A DNA stretch of 64,000 bases from Papio anubis (Eukaryota > Chordata > Mammalia > Primates > Cercopithecidae), in assembly GCF_008728515.1 (NCBI RefSeq), contig NC_044981.1, forward strand, positions 115,724,385 through 115,788,384, in the 5' to 3' direction. The translations under genes were made by a program, and so were the position numbers. This document shows, piece by piece, positions 1 through 11,444 of this stretch; the first letter of the stretch is position 1; each line of letters starts with the position of its first letter. The notes beneath the pieces were generated by a model. The model was not told where the DNA came from. It did not search any database and was given only the letters and a program-made list of their open reading frames with translations.

Positions 1-590
1 TGATTGAAATTACAGAGGGAGGCTGTGATCAGATTAATTATCTAAAACTATTTTTGAAGACAGTGAATAGACAATTAAAAAAATGAGATGACTAAGCCCA
101 TGCTGTGGAATAAAAACTCTATACTGTTCTCTCAAGTTATTTAGGCAAAATTAAAAACAAGAAACTCTGAAGAATATAAAGTAGGCTTTGAGATGGACTT
201 CCGACTCTTACTGGAAATTGGTAAAGTCTTTAGTCATGTATCATTAAGGGAATTGTCTCTGTTATGGTCCAGTCTAGATGTCTCTTCATCATTCATGTTC
301 TGCTGATACCATTCATATCCTGCCCCAGACTGGGATGACATTTTCACTTTCTTCAATCAAGCTTTATTCATGATTACTGTGAAATTTTTAGTCTCTGCAT
401 CTGCAATTGCTCAAAGATGATACTGTAAGTCAACTGATTTCTAAGAAAGCTTCAATTCTGAAAAATGCCTGTTGCCAGTTAGCAACTCATAATGGTTAAA
501 ATGACATTAATGGACAATGTTTATTGAGCACTGCAGTGCTTCAGCCAGGTCACAGATTGACAGGAAGAGACCCCCCGCAACCCCATCCAG
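1..590. other. No recognised feature; AT-rich DNA
   Basis: I see no repeat family, exon-like signal or long open frame here. The sequence is AT-rich and non-repetitive up to the start of a CA microsatellite. Confidence 0.5.
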
Positions 591-614
591 CACACACACA
601 CACACACACACACA
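591..614. repeat. (CA)n microsatellite
   Basis: An uninterrupted run of about twelve CA units is directly visible. It is a simple repeat and probably length-polymorphic. Confidence 0.95.
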
Positions 615-1377
615 TACTGCAAGGTTAGATTAGGTTCCTGATCTAATTAGCCAAGGATGCAAACCTAATCACAAGGGAGGTGGCTACACAGGAGACGAGC
701 AGATGCTGCGAATCTCAGTATAACTTCCTGGGCTGCCCCCAAAATCTAATGGGAGCCCACAGCTTCCAGAGACTCTGTCCATACAAGGTGCACAAAGGGT
801 CTTTCTTGACATGGCATTGCCCTTTAATATTCAGGGTGTCCATCATTTTCTAGATGGAGTTGTCTAACAACCTATTTGCCTCTTGAACCCAATTCAGTGT
901 CTGCAACATCTCATCGTCAGGGCCTGGATGTCCCAGAATCAAATCTCTGCTTTCAGATTTTTGGGGTCCTGGGAAAGACTCAATTTTCCATTCACCAAGT
1001 GCCCTGGCTCTCATGTATCATCTCATTGAATCCCTGGGAAGAGCTACTACAGGTTCACAATAATTATCCAAAATCCTCAGGGTCATATAAATTTTTCAAT
1101 TCAGAACTTTGAGATTTCAGTCAAACTGCATAGTGCATGTACCATATATTTAATTTGTACCACCTCCAGTGAGGTCTGAGGCAGCACCCCATAAATAATC
1201 ACTTTATAAGAGGATTAAATAAAGGCTATGAATTGACTTACCTTATTTCAGTCAGGATCTGCTACCAGATGCTTTTGTGTCAGATGCATGCCAAATGTGC
1301 CAAATGCTTTTGTGCCAAAAGTCTTTTGGCTCTAAGAACATTTTGGACATTGCAATGCAGATTACGTTTGTTGACCT
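615..1377. other. No recognised feature
   Basis: This is AT-rich DNA with no repeat family I can name. A 78-codon open frame at 876-1112 has no family resemblance and is of chance length. Confidence 0.45.
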
Positions 1378-1526
1378 ATGTTATTATCTTCATCTTGCAA
1401 TGGAGGAAGCGGAGGCTTAGAGACAGACTTTAAGAACTTTGCCCAAGGCAACAGCCAGTAAGTGGTGGGATTAACATTCAGAGTTAGGCCTGCCTAAATT
1501 CCAAGCTCACATCTTTAATCACTCAC
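1378..1526 (-). mobile_element. MIR SINE fragment, antisense
   Basis: Read on the plus strand, the segment follows the reverse of the MIR core in order. A cytosine-poor count-down (ttattatcttcatcttgcaa) leads to a purine-rich stretch (gaggcttagagacag), then gcccaaggcaacagccagtaagtggtgggatt, quoted here only as a position guide from about 1441. MIR is an ancient tRNA-derived SINE mobilised by L2. This copy is diverged and truncated at both ends. Confidence 0.7.
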
Positions 1527-2159
1527 TATAACCTAGCTGTGGCTCCCTTTCAGTTTGAGAGAGGTTTAAATGTTCTGTCTCCCTCTAAGAGGAACTTCAC
1601 TAGGGGGAGAATAGTGAGACAGCTTGGGTGGGAAAGGAAGGGGACATCCAAATCCCAGTAATCAAGATAAATCAATTTTAACATAATATACTTACAATTA
1701 AAATTAATGCAAAAAATCCTCAGTTTAAAAAATATCAAAAATTTAAATCAATATGGGATCAGCGTTACTGACTTTCAATTTTTCCTCAAATGCCCACATG
1801 GCTCTCTGAGAGCTGTGTGAGTACTGCTGTATCTAGTCTCTGCTTTCCCTGCAATAAGAAAAGTATGATATCACATTCCTTTTGGCAAGAAGGGTGGCTC
1901 CAGAGTGGGTCCCAAGGGAAGTGGTTCTTCAGTGTACAGAATTCATGAACACTACCATGCTTCCTGATTACCAGGGTTAAACATCCTTTCTGGCTACAGA
2001 AACCCAACGTTATTGTTGAACTGTTTCATTCCATCCTCAATTATACCAAGAGAAGAAAGGTTATGTTTTGTAGACACTTCAACAGAGTTAAGGGATTGGA
2101 ATGGAAAGGTTTAAGTTGCTGTACTATCAAGTTCACAATTGTTTTCGTGAGGCCTAGTG
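1527..2159. other. No recognised feature
   Basis: No family was recognised. Two short minus-strand open frames (62 and 73 codons) lack any recognisable domain. Confidence 0.45.
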
Positions 2160-2600
2160 AGAAACAGAATCCACTCCAATGAAGAGAGTTTAATGAAGGA
2201 ATTACTTACGGGGTGAGGAAACAGAAAGGACATTAGGACACTCAGAATGGAGGAATAGTAGGTTGCTGATACTACCCACTAGCCCAAAGGGGAGCAGGGG
2301 AAAATGGTGGTCCTAGAATGCGAGAACTGATTGGTGCAAAGGAGCTGTGAAGCAGAAACTATAGTTGTGGAGCAGCACTGCCCCAAAGCAGGGAGAGAGA
2401 GGGGAAAAATTCCCCAGCCTCTTGCTCCCCTACTTTATCCAGTCTCATGCCAGAGCCTCCCATGGGCTGGACCCATAGGAAATAGCCAGAGTTGGGCCTG
2501 GCTGGTGCTGTGAACACTGGTCAATGTGGAGCACAGAGAAAGGCATCTGAGGGTGGAGAAAGGATCTGGGGCAGGGAGAAACTGAAGGGAAACCACAAGA
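2160..2600 (-). repeat. Ancient interspersed repeat, family uncertain
   Basis: The text resembles a dispersed mammalian repeat that I have seen in antisense orientation. It opens with a tract whose complement reads cattaaactctc, has a GC-richer middle, and contains the block cctcccatgggctgga near 2457. Its complement would end like an L1M or MER-type 3' end. I cannot name the family with certainty. Short open frames inside it on both strands are incidental. Confidence 0.35.
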
Positions 2601-2754
2601 GTCTTGAATTTCACAAGCTCAGACACTATCAAGTACACAGTCTATTTCACGACACAGTGAAAGCAGAAGGAATACAAAGACAGTTACTTTAGCTAATGAT
2701 TTCACTATCACTTAAAATGAAATTATTGTGCGCAAAAATCACTATTGGGTATTA

Positions 2755-2819
2755 TTAGGTTGGTGCAAAATTGATTGCCATTAAATGGCAAAACTGCAAT
2801 CACTTTTGCACCAACCTAA
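2755..2819. mobile_element. MADE1 mariner-derived MITE, palindromic
   Basis: The element begins ttaggttggtgcaaaa and ends cttttgcaccaacctaa, so its termini are perfect inverted repeats. The 65-bp body is close to a full palindrome, with ccattaaatgg at its centre. This matches MADE1, the roughly 80-bp non-autonomous relative of Hsmar1, with an internal deletion. Insertion into TA is plausible because TA lies just upstream. MADE1 copies are the known source of primate miR-548 family hairpins, so transcription through this copy could give a foldback RNA. That role is inference. Confidence 0.93.
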
Positions 2820-3864
2820 AATTCTCATTGTGCAGAAAAGAGACTGATTTTATTCTCCTTTTTAATAAATAGAAACCTTTATATAGAAAAGAAGATGGTT
2901 TATGTTAATGTGAGTCCCTGGCAATATGATGCAGATTTCCTTATTCTCCCATTCAAAACAATAAGAGAAACACTAGGAGATAAGGCATTGAAGATTTTAA
3001 ACCATAAATAATCCTTCAGAATCAGCATTCAAAGACAACGAAAGGACTCAACGGGGATTTAAGTAAAGTGGCTATTTTTATACATCATTTTAAGAGCATG
3101 GTTAAAAAGTGATGGCCATTGATTTGGTATGACTCATGGCCACTGACGTGGATATATTCTCTAAATATATGAGACGTCTATCCTGAGGTAATTATAGATT
3201 TCTTTTCCATATGAATGACTACATTGGGATGTTATTTAGACTTCTGATAAGTAAGGAGGATAAGGAGAATGAGAGCAAGATGCTCTACCTGTCCCTGAGG
3301 ACCACCAAGGAAAAAGATTCTACTTAGACCGTAGAACTCTTAGTGCTAGTGTCTTTTCACATGTTTATGAGTTCGTGTCAAAATTTAAGACCAAATTGCT
3401 TGATTCTGTCTTCTAGCACCAAATTCCTTTAGGTGATGCTTGGCTCAGTTCTCCTTGGGTCATCCGGATCTTAACAATGTCTAAAATACTAATTTTTCAC
3501 GTTCCCCTTTGGTATAGTTGGGTGAAGGACTTGAAGCCAATATAAGTCACTGTTAGAAAACACTATTAGAATTTTTCTCCTACAAATTATATCAGATAAA
3601 GAATATACAAATTTTTAGAAGTATTTTTCAGGCTACCTGTCCTATTGGTTGAATCTAGTTTATGCTGATAGCACTCTTTCCTCCTCAGTGTGGATGTTTA
3701 ACCACACTTTCAATACTCAGTTCATTTTTCTGTCTCAGCTTCTCCCTTCCCACTTGAACAAAATTAAATATCTACCTTTTAACTTTTGTCTTTCAGAGAC
3801 CCACAAAGGAAGAGATACTGAGGTAAATTTTCAGAATAGATTTGGGAAAATGTTTATTAGTAAT
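2820..3864. other. No recognised feature
   Basis: This is AT-rich DNA without a recognised repeat. A 72-codon frame at 3649-3867 has no recognisable domain. Confidence 0.45.
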
Positions 3865-3995
3865 TAATTTATATAGAGTCAATGTTTATTGTGTATTCTG
3901 TATATAACATTGTGTTTTATACTGGGAATTTAAAGATAAGTAAGACTTACTCCCTTATTTTCAGAAATATCAAATCTAATAAGGAAAACAAATAG
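3865..3995 (-). mobile_element. L2 3' end fragment, antisense
   Basis: The plus strand reads like the reverse of the L2 tail: a tttattgtgtattctgtat block, then a phrase corresponding to the usual ctgggaatttaaagataa stretch, then a span matching the antisense 'ccctgccctcatggagcttac' region in degraded form. It is a short and strongly diverged remnant. Confidence 0.5.
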
Positions 3996-4375
3996 GTAAA
4001 GATGATTTCATTTAATATGCTAAAGATAATAATAGAAGTATAAATATTTTTTTCTGGATACAGGCATTCTGAGCCCACTCATAAACTGCTGGCAAAATAA
4101 ATTCAAATACTTATTCTTTCGTTCTCAGAATGTTGCCCAAAGCCTTTATTTGTAAAGCTACATGTTTTTTGACTTGCTTTATCAGTTGCATAGAGCAGGA
4201 TAGCAGTGCATCTTTATATTATGAACATTCATGCTGACAACAAAATGGTGTGTCACTTTTGTTGCATAGAGATAAATGTGATTGCAGTGTGCACTTGAAA
4301 GATGAAACTTTATAAATATGACTGTTTTGGAATTGAACTTAGAGGTCATGTAGATAAATGCATATGTTTGAAAGT

Positions 4376-4431
4376 CTGAGAGTCCTGGATTTGACTTTTG
4401 GTTCTGCCATTTACTAGTTGTGTGAAAGGTT
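4376..4431 (+). mobile_element. MIR core fragment
   Basis: The block gttctgccatttactagttg followed by tgtg matches the conserved MIR core, preceded by a diverged 'gagtcctggattt' stretch. Only about 55 bases are recognisable. Confidence 0.6.
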
Positions 4432-6279
4432 ACATGAAACCATTTGAAAATAAAAATATTATTTTTTAAAGCAGGGATGAAATACTCATCTAAGAGCATG
4501 GTGGTGATAATTTAATCATATTACATGCATTTGGAAAATATAATGCCCATAATAATCATTCGATAAATGGTAGTTATTGTTATTACTTAAGGACTCCAAA
4601 AATTACTTGTATTATATAATCCTTGCTTATAAAATGTTCTGTTAAGGAATCAAGGATCATCATTGCTCAACAAATTAGCTTATAAAAGTATAATTTCAAT
4701 GTACATAAGTATACAATTATAGAAAAATTTTTTTAATGATAAAATTGACCCTCACTCACTTTCGAGATAATAATACTGAGATTTAGAGGGCTCTAGTAAC
4801 TTGCTCAAGTCACTGAGGTGTTTAGAGAATACACAGCTATTAACCCCAAGCAGTATCTTGCACTTCAGAGTTTACTTGTCCTCTCCACTCACTTCATCCC
4901 CACTCTCCCTGTAGTTTCCATCTGCATTACAAATACTCCTTTTCTCATGAACATTTCTGATTCATGCTCCTTTGACAGGGAAGCTAAGCTGTTCTATCAT
5001 TGATGAGGTGCGAATGAGTTGCTGTTATTAATACAAACAGAGGCACCCTCTGAGTATTATGCATTTATCAGATCAAGCATCAAAATATGAAACTACAAAA
5101 ACAACTAATGAAAACAAAATGAATATTGTTAGCTAAATTAATGCTATCATCTTCCTCAAGTGCGTCTTCAAAAAGAAATGGTCCAAAGGCAAAAATAGAA
5201 CAAGCTGAGAACACTTAGTTCCACAGTATAGAGGGTTTGAAACACAGACTTAATTTCCAACGTGTTAAATTGCTCAAGTGTCAGTGGTGATAAGTATCAG
5301 CATAAGAAAACCCGCCCCCAAATTCAGTATTCTCCTTCCCAGCAAATCTAATAGAATTATAACATAACCCAGCAATAGCCACATCAACCAAACGAATCTG
5401 CAGTTTGAAGCCTGACCCAGAGATCCCCTCTCTGCTTCCTGCTGTAGGAGTTTTAAAGCCATTGCCACTGTTCCTTTCTATTGCCAAAATACTTGTTTCA
5501 GTGGCCTCTACGAATGATTCCGATGGAGCAGGGATACCAAATCAAGGAACCATGTTACTAGGCATGTTTATTTGTTGAAACTATGTAATGCTCTTGAGGT
5601 TAGTGAAATTAGCATCTGTATCTGTTAAACTCATTTTCACTCCTTTTCAAGTCCGTGCCATTCTTTTAGTGGTTTAGCCCTTTGTGATCAATGCTTATAA
5701 AAGAAATGCTTTAGAGGCTGTATGTGCTGGCAGCATGGTGGTTGGTCAAGCTTCCTTGGTCACCTGAAGAGTTGCCTTGATTTGAGGACGGCAGTGATTT
5801 GAATAGTGTTGGTTCAAGGTAGTTTTGTCATTTAAAATAATATGTGGGAAAGGGGCTGCTTATGTTTCCATTATGTTTTCTCCATGTCTCAATGAGGATA
5901 AGATTCTGCTTGAGGAACTCTAGGTAAGAACATGTAGGATGATTCCACTTTGAGGAAAGGTACTTTGTTACTAATGTTGGTAAGACAGCTTCTGCTATAA
6001 ATGCTCTTCGCAATCCACATGTAGAGAATTCTGGACAACAGTATCAGCCTGGATGCCAGAAAATGCACAGTGAGCATGACATGCCCATCGGCTGAGGCAT
6101 TCTGACTGCAGCTGAGGACGCAATGGTATTTTACTTGAGATTCAGGAATGCAGAGGATAGTTTCTATGGGAGAAAGAGAAGCTTTGTTTAAGTAACTGAT
6201 CTAAAGACATTACAATGTTAGCTGCTTTCACGCCTTCAAATCCCAAATATTGCTTAATATTTGATTTACTTTGCACTGA
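4432..6279. other. Mostly unassigned; weak antisense MIR near 4750-4820
   Basis: A faint antisense MIR signal (gataataatactgagattt, then cttgctcaagtcactgagg) is visible around 4765-4820. I see nothing recognisable in the rest. Overlapping minus-strand frames at 5274-5487 and 5828-6077 are short and show no domain. Confidence 0.4.
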
Positions 6280-6580
6280 TGATTTGGAATTAAATAAGAT
6301 ATAGTCCCTGGCATCCAGAGGGTCACAGTCAAATAGGAAAGATATGGATGGATATTACCAAAAATTATGAGATATTCTTTAAGTTTGGAAAACTTAAAGG
6401 AAAGGGCAGATTGATTCTCTAGTGCTGGCTGCAATGGGCGATTCCTCAGAGAAGGCAGGAGAATGATTGGCACCTGAACTAATCCTTGGAGAACATATAG
6501 AAATTCTCCGGACAAGATGCAAAAGCATTAGAAACAGAGAAAATAATGTAGCAAGGAATGGTACGAATGGAAGCTGTAAT
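6280..6580 (-). mobile_element. L2 fragment, antisense
   Basis: The plus strand follows the reverse of L2: a 'tccctggcatccagagggtcacagtc' region, then agaaggcaggagaatgattg, then 'aatccttggagaac', then a 'gatgcaaaagcat' region. These are degraded forms of blocks common in antisense L2. A 95-codon minus-strand frame lies over it but is not a reverse transcriptase domain. Confidence 0.55.
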
Positions 6581-7574
6581 AAAAATGGTCATTTTGAGGG
6601 TTTTTAAAAAGGTGTCACAGTATCCATTTAGCTTCCTTGCATTCATTTTATTTTACATGGAAGAAAATAAATTAGTAGCACATAAAAAAATAAGAAAAAC
6701 AAACAAAACATATGTTCTGTTAGTCTTGAGGACCTAAATATATATCATCGTAAAATCTTTACATATAGGCCATTCTCGAACTGTGGCTATTTTTATGAAA
6801 CTGTTGAAATATTGCAGGCACCCCATTGACAATTACCATTCGGTGATGATTGGAGGTTAAAATTTATAAAGAGATTTTTATATTCTGATAAAATGATAGA
6901 TGCTTATGCTGTTCCACAACTGCACCACCTTTTCAAATACCATTCCATTACTATTGCTTCTTAGATGACTTGATGATGGATCACACTGGATATAATATTT
7001 CATGCTGAATCTCCCTAATATGCTCCTCAATCTGACATTTGAATTGCCTCAGGAGAATTTTCTAGTCAAAAGCCTGCATAACTTCATGTCACAGAAATTA
7101 AAGCTATTTACACAAATAATATTTTTAACATGCAGGAAATAATTCTCTTTTAAGTCAGTAGAGTACGGGAAAATAATAAATTCTTAGAAATCTGTTAAAA
7201 TATAGATGCCCAGACTTAGAAAGTTTTACCAATAAGTTACTTATAAATTCAAAGACATAAAGTGTAGGCGCTACACAAATAAGGGCCATATTGAGAATGT
7301 TTCCTATTCAGAAATTCTTAGCATGAAGCCTAGAAATGGGGTCACTAAACTACTCACATATCTTGGCATCAAATGTCCTGGTCACCGCAGAGCAACCTTA
7401 AACTACTAACAGCACTGGTAATGTTGAGGTGTTAGTGAAAGCATTCGTATATAGCATGAGTGTAATGGAAGCCAATATTAAGTATGATATATCATTAATT
7501 GATGAAGATGCCTTTTGTGATATTTTTCAAACTATTTGCCGATAATATTGAAAGAACTATGTGTTGTCTAGCAA
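6581..7574. other. No recognised feature
   Basis: AT-rich DNA with no repeat or gene signal that I can support. Confidence 0.45.
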
Positions 7575-7700
7575 TTTGACACTTAATGAACATTTTAAAA
7601 TTTTCTTACTATGTGTTAGGTGTGGCATTAGCATTCTGCAATGCAAAAGATGAAAGCAACCAGTCTTTGTCCTGGTAGGAGGCAAAGTGTGCATGGTTGC
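7575..7700 (-). mobile_element. L2 3' end fragment, antisense
   Basis: The order 'ttactatgtgttaggtgtgg', 'cattctgcaatgcaaaagatg', 'tttgtcctggtaggagg' is the antisense L2 tail. It probably belongs to the same insertion as the larger L2 piece that follows downstream. Confidence 0.55.
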
Positions 7701-7914
7701 TATGGCTGGAAGCTGTGTTTCTTTCTTCACAACCAAGCTTATCCTATCAAAACAAATGAGCCAGGCAAAAACCTTTGCTTGAGGGAAAAACCTCACAGAA
7801 TCTAAACACTTTAACTGTGATTCTGATCCATTTATTTCTCCTCTCCTTCCTTACACTCTGTCATGTCTGGAACCCAGCAATGATTAGAGTCACAGGACAG
7901 AGAAGAACTACTGG

Positions 7915-8560
7915 GGGCAGAGTATGTAGATAGATCACGTAGAACCTTCTAGGCCATGGTAGGATTTTTGAATATTACTTTGAATGACATGGAAAATCAT
8001 TAAAGAGATTGAGGCAAAGAGCATGGCATATCTAAGTGTCTAAAAGGATTATTTTGAGTGCTGTAGAGTAAGAAGAGATCATAAGGTATAATGAGTAAAG
8101 CAAGGATCTAAATGGGAGGTTATAGGAATAATCCAGGCAACGGGTAACAGAGACACAGACTAGCCTGCCAGCAATAGATGTAAAAAGTTTTCAGATTATG
8201 GATATATTTTGAAGACAAAGCCAGTAGGATTTGCTTAAAAATTGAATTCAGGATGTAAGAGAAATGATTCAAAGATAAAACCACAGATTTGGGTTTTATA
8301 ATTTGCAAGAATGGAGTTACTACTAACTGAGATGGAGATGACTTCAGGCAGAGCAGGTTTGGTGGTGGATATTGGCCATTTTATTGGCCATGTTAATTTG
8401 AGATGTCTGATATACATGTAGAGATGTGACATGAACAACTGCATATAGGTCTGTGTTTCAAGAAAGAGGACTAGCTGGCCAAATAACTACCAGCTGACAA
8501 TATGTAGTTAGTAGTTAAAGCAACAGGACTGAAAGAGATCACCAAAGAACTAAAAATTAC
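7915..8560 (-). mobile_element. L2 (CR1-clade LINE) ORF2-derived fragment, antisense
   Basis: The segment holds, in order, the antisense L2 blocks for a 'tctaggccatggtaggatttt' start, 'aaggattattttgagtgctg', 'ggatatattttgaagacaaagcc', 'gcagagcaggtttgg' and 'gtcatgttaatttgagatgt'-like text. The complement derives from the end of the L2 reverse transcriptase frame. Stops interrupt every frame, so it is dead. Confidence 0.65.
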
Positions 8561-8678
8561 AGCATTCCAGTATTCAGAAATTGTGGATATAGGATCCCAA
8601 CAGATAAAATTCATAGGCAGAATTGAAGTCTATGTGCATAACTATGTCAACTAGTGTCAAGTCAAAGAAATAAAAGAC
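8561..8678. other. Short unassigned gap
   Basis: About 120 bases between the L2 piece and the Alu, with nothing recognised. Confidence 0.4.
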
Positions 8679-8886
8679 AAGGTCAGCACAGTGGCTCATT
8701 CCTGTAATGCCAGGACTGTGAGAGGCTGAGGGAGGAGGAGAATTCCTTGAGCTCAGGAGTTTGAGACCAGCCTGGGCAACATAGTGTGACCTCATCTCTA
8801 CCAAAAATTAAGAAATTAGCTAGGCATGGTGGTATGGTGTACACGTCTAATCCCAGCTACTTGAGGGGCTGAGGAGGGAGGATTAA
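8679..8886 (+). mobile_element. AluJ-like SINE, 3' truncated
   Basis: It starts ggtcagcacagtggctcat and runs through gagaccagcctgggcaacat into the right arm (aatcccagctacttgagg). It stops in the right monomer and is followed by a short A-rich run. The many changes from the Alu consensus and the 'gcctgggcaacata' form suggest an old AluJ. Its end lies about 110 bases before a MaLR provirus. Confidence 0.88.
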
Positions 8887-8996
8887 AAAATAATAGTATG
8901 ATAGCATATCCTGTGTCAGGAGACGTGGAATATATCTTTAAAGGCAACTGTTTTTCTTAAGAATTGACCATATAGGAACTTTTGGACTTTGATAGT

Positions 8997-9396
8997 TGTA
9001 TTAGTTTATTCTCACGCTGCTATAAAGAAATACCTGAGACTGGGTAATGTATAAAGAAAAGAGGTTTAATTGGTTCATGGTTCTATGGGCTGTGCAGGAA
9101 GCATAGCACCTTCTGCTCTGGGGAGGCCTCAGGAAACAAACACTCATAGTGGAAAGCAAAGGGGAAGCAGGTACATCTTATGTGGCAAGAGAGAGAGAGA
9201 CAGAGAGAGCGAGAGAGAGCGCTACACACTTTTAAATGACCAGATTTCAGGAGAACTTACTCACTATTGTGAGGACAATACTGTGGGGGAAATCTGCCCC
9301 CATGATCCAATCACCTTCCACCAGGTCCCACCTCCAACACTGAGGATTACAATTCGACACAAGATTTGGACAGAGACACACACCCAGAGTATATCA
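8997..9396 (-). repeat. 3' LTR of a MaLR (MST/THE1-like) element
   Basis: The plus strand starts tgtattagtttattctcacg and ends at an atatca, the reverse of the MaLR LTR form that begins TGATAT and ends with ACA. Landmarks in order are 'ctataaagaaatacctgag', 'cctcaggaaac', a GA-rich stretch at 9188-9222, 'catgatccaatcacc' and 'ggattacaattcgacac'. The length of about 400 bp fits MST/THE1 LTRs. It pairs with the second LTR at 11008-11444. Confidence 0.88.
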
Positions 9397-10555
9397 TTCA
9401 ACCTCTGGCCCCTCCCAAATCTCATGTCTTTCTCAGATTTCAAAATACAATCACACCTTCTCAACAGTTTCGTACAGTCTTAGCTCATTTCATTATTAAC
9501 TCCAAAGTCAAAACCCTATTCTGAGACAAGGCAAGTCCCTTCTGCCTATGAGCCTATAAAATCAAAAACAAGTTAGAAGTTAGTTACTTCCAAGACACAA
9601 TGAGGGTACAAGCATTTGGTAAATACCCCCATTCCAAAAGGGAAAAATCAGCCAAAATAAAGGGGTTACAGGCCCTATGCAAGTCTGAAACCCGAGGAGG
9701 GCAGTTGTTAAATTTTAAAGCTCCAAAATAATCTCCTTTGATTCCATATCTCACATCCAGGGCACACTGGTGAAAGGGGTGGGCTCGCAGAGCCTTGAGC
9801 ATCTCTGCCTCTGAGGCTTTGCAGGATTCAGCCCTGAAGCTGCTCTTAGGGCTGTTGAGTGCCTGTGGCTTTTTCAGGCACAGTGAAAGCTGTCAGCGAG
9901 TCTACCATTCTGAGGTCTGAAGGATGTCCCTTTGTACTCAGCTCCTCCAGGCAGTGCCCCAGTGAGGATTCTGTGTGGGGCCTCCAACCCCACATTTCTC
10001 CTCTGCACTGCCCCAGTAGAGGCTCTTTCTGAGGTCTCTGCTCCTGCAGCAGACTGGACATCCAAACTTTTCCATACATCCTCTGAAATCTAGGCAGAGG
10101 TTCCCAAGTCTCAACTCTTGAATTCTATGCACCCACAGGCTTAACACCACATGGAAGCTTCCAAGGCTTATGGCTTGCACCCTCTAAAGCAGCAGCCTGA
10201 GTATGTGGGCCCCTTTGAGCCATGGCTGGAGCTGGAGCAGCCAGGATGCAGGGAGCAGTGTTCCAAGGGTACACATGACAGTGGAGGCCTGGGTCTGGCC
10301 CACAGAACCATTCTATCCTCCTAGGCCTCCCAGCCGGTGATGGGAAGGGCTTCTGCAAAGGACTCTGAAATGCCTTTGAGGCCTTTTCCCCTTGCCTTGA
10401 ATATTAGCACTTGGCTCCTTTTTTCTCATGCAAATTTCTGCAGCCTGATTAAATTCCACCCTGAAAATTGACTTTTTTTTTTTTTTTCCTCCTACCACAT
10501 GGCTAGACTGCAAATTTTGCAAACATTTATGCTCTGCTTCCCTTTTAAATATGTT

Positions 10556-10587
<32 letters not shown>

Positions 10588-11007
10588 GCTCACACATATG
10601 AGTGTATGCTGTTAGATGCAGCCAGGCTATACTTGAACGTTTTGCTTCTTGGAAATTCTTCCAACAAGATACCCCAAATCATCACCCTTAAGTTCAAAGT
10701 TCCACAGATCCCTAGAGCAGGGGCACAATGCGCCAGGCACTTTGCTAAAGCATAACAAGAGTAACTTTACTCCAGTTCCCAATAAGTTCCTCATTTCCAT
10801 CTGAGACCTCCTCAGCCTGGACTTCATTTTCCACATCACTATTACCATTCAATAAGACTCTAGGAAGTTCCAAACTTTCCGTCAGCTTCCTCTCTTCTTC
10901 TGAGCCCTCCAAATTCTTCCAACATCTTCCAGTTACCCAAATCCAAAGCTGCTTTCACATTTTCAGGTATCTTTATAGCAATGCCCCACTCCTTGGTACT
11001 GATTTTC
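9397..11007 (-). mobile_element. Internal region of the MaLR element
   Basis: The 1.6 kb between the two LTRs has the length of THE1/MST internal sequence. It reads as their antisense strand, with an 'acctctggcccctcccaaat' block next to the 3' LTR. The reverse complement of that block is a purine-rich tract, as expected just upstream of a 3' LTR. Two long T runs (10471-10489 and 10561-10587) interrupt it. Overlapping minus-strand frames of 60-80 codons show no retroviral domain. MaLR elements are non-autonomous and are thought to have used ERVL enzymes. Confidence 0.8.
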
Positions 11008-11444
11008 TGTATTAGTCTGTATTCACACTGCTATAAAGAAATACCTGAGACTTGGCAATGTATAAACAAAAGAGGTTTAAGTGGCTCAGAGTTCTGCAGG
11101 TTGTACAGGAAGTAGAGTGGATTCTGCTTCTAAAGAGGCCTCAGAAAACTTATAATCATTGTAGAAAGTGAAGGAAAGCTCAGGAAATATAATCATGGCA
11201 GAAGGTGAAGGGGAACAGGCATGTCTTACTTGGCTGGAGCAGGAGCAAGGGAGAGAGAAAGGGGAGGTGCTACACAGTTTTAAATGACTGGATCCCTGGA
11301 GAACTCATTCACTATTGTGAGAATAGTACCAAGGGGAAAAATCCATCCCCATGATACAATCAACTCCCACTAGACCCCACCTCCAACGTTGGAGATTACA
11401 ATTTGACACGAATTTTGGGTGGGGACACAGGTCCAAACCATACC
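11008..11444 (-). repeat. 5' LTR of the MaLR element
   Basis: It opens tgtattagtctgtattcaca and ends caaaccatacca, matching the first LTR landmark for landmark with scattered differences and extra internal sequence (437 against 400 bp). The bases flanking the whole element are atagt on the left and gtagt on the right. This fits a 5-base target duplication with one change. Confidence 0.88.

Noticed and set aside
591..614. Short-period repeats considered as a CRISPR-like array
   Set aside because: All periodic repeats in the window are microsatellites or two-copy duplications. There are no spaced repeats with unique spacers, and the DNA is vertebrate.
9070..9483. 137-codon plus-strand open frame, the longest in the window
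   Set aside because: It lies on the antisense strand of a MaLR LTR and the adjoining internal region, and its middle is a GA simple-repeat translation. There is no domain.
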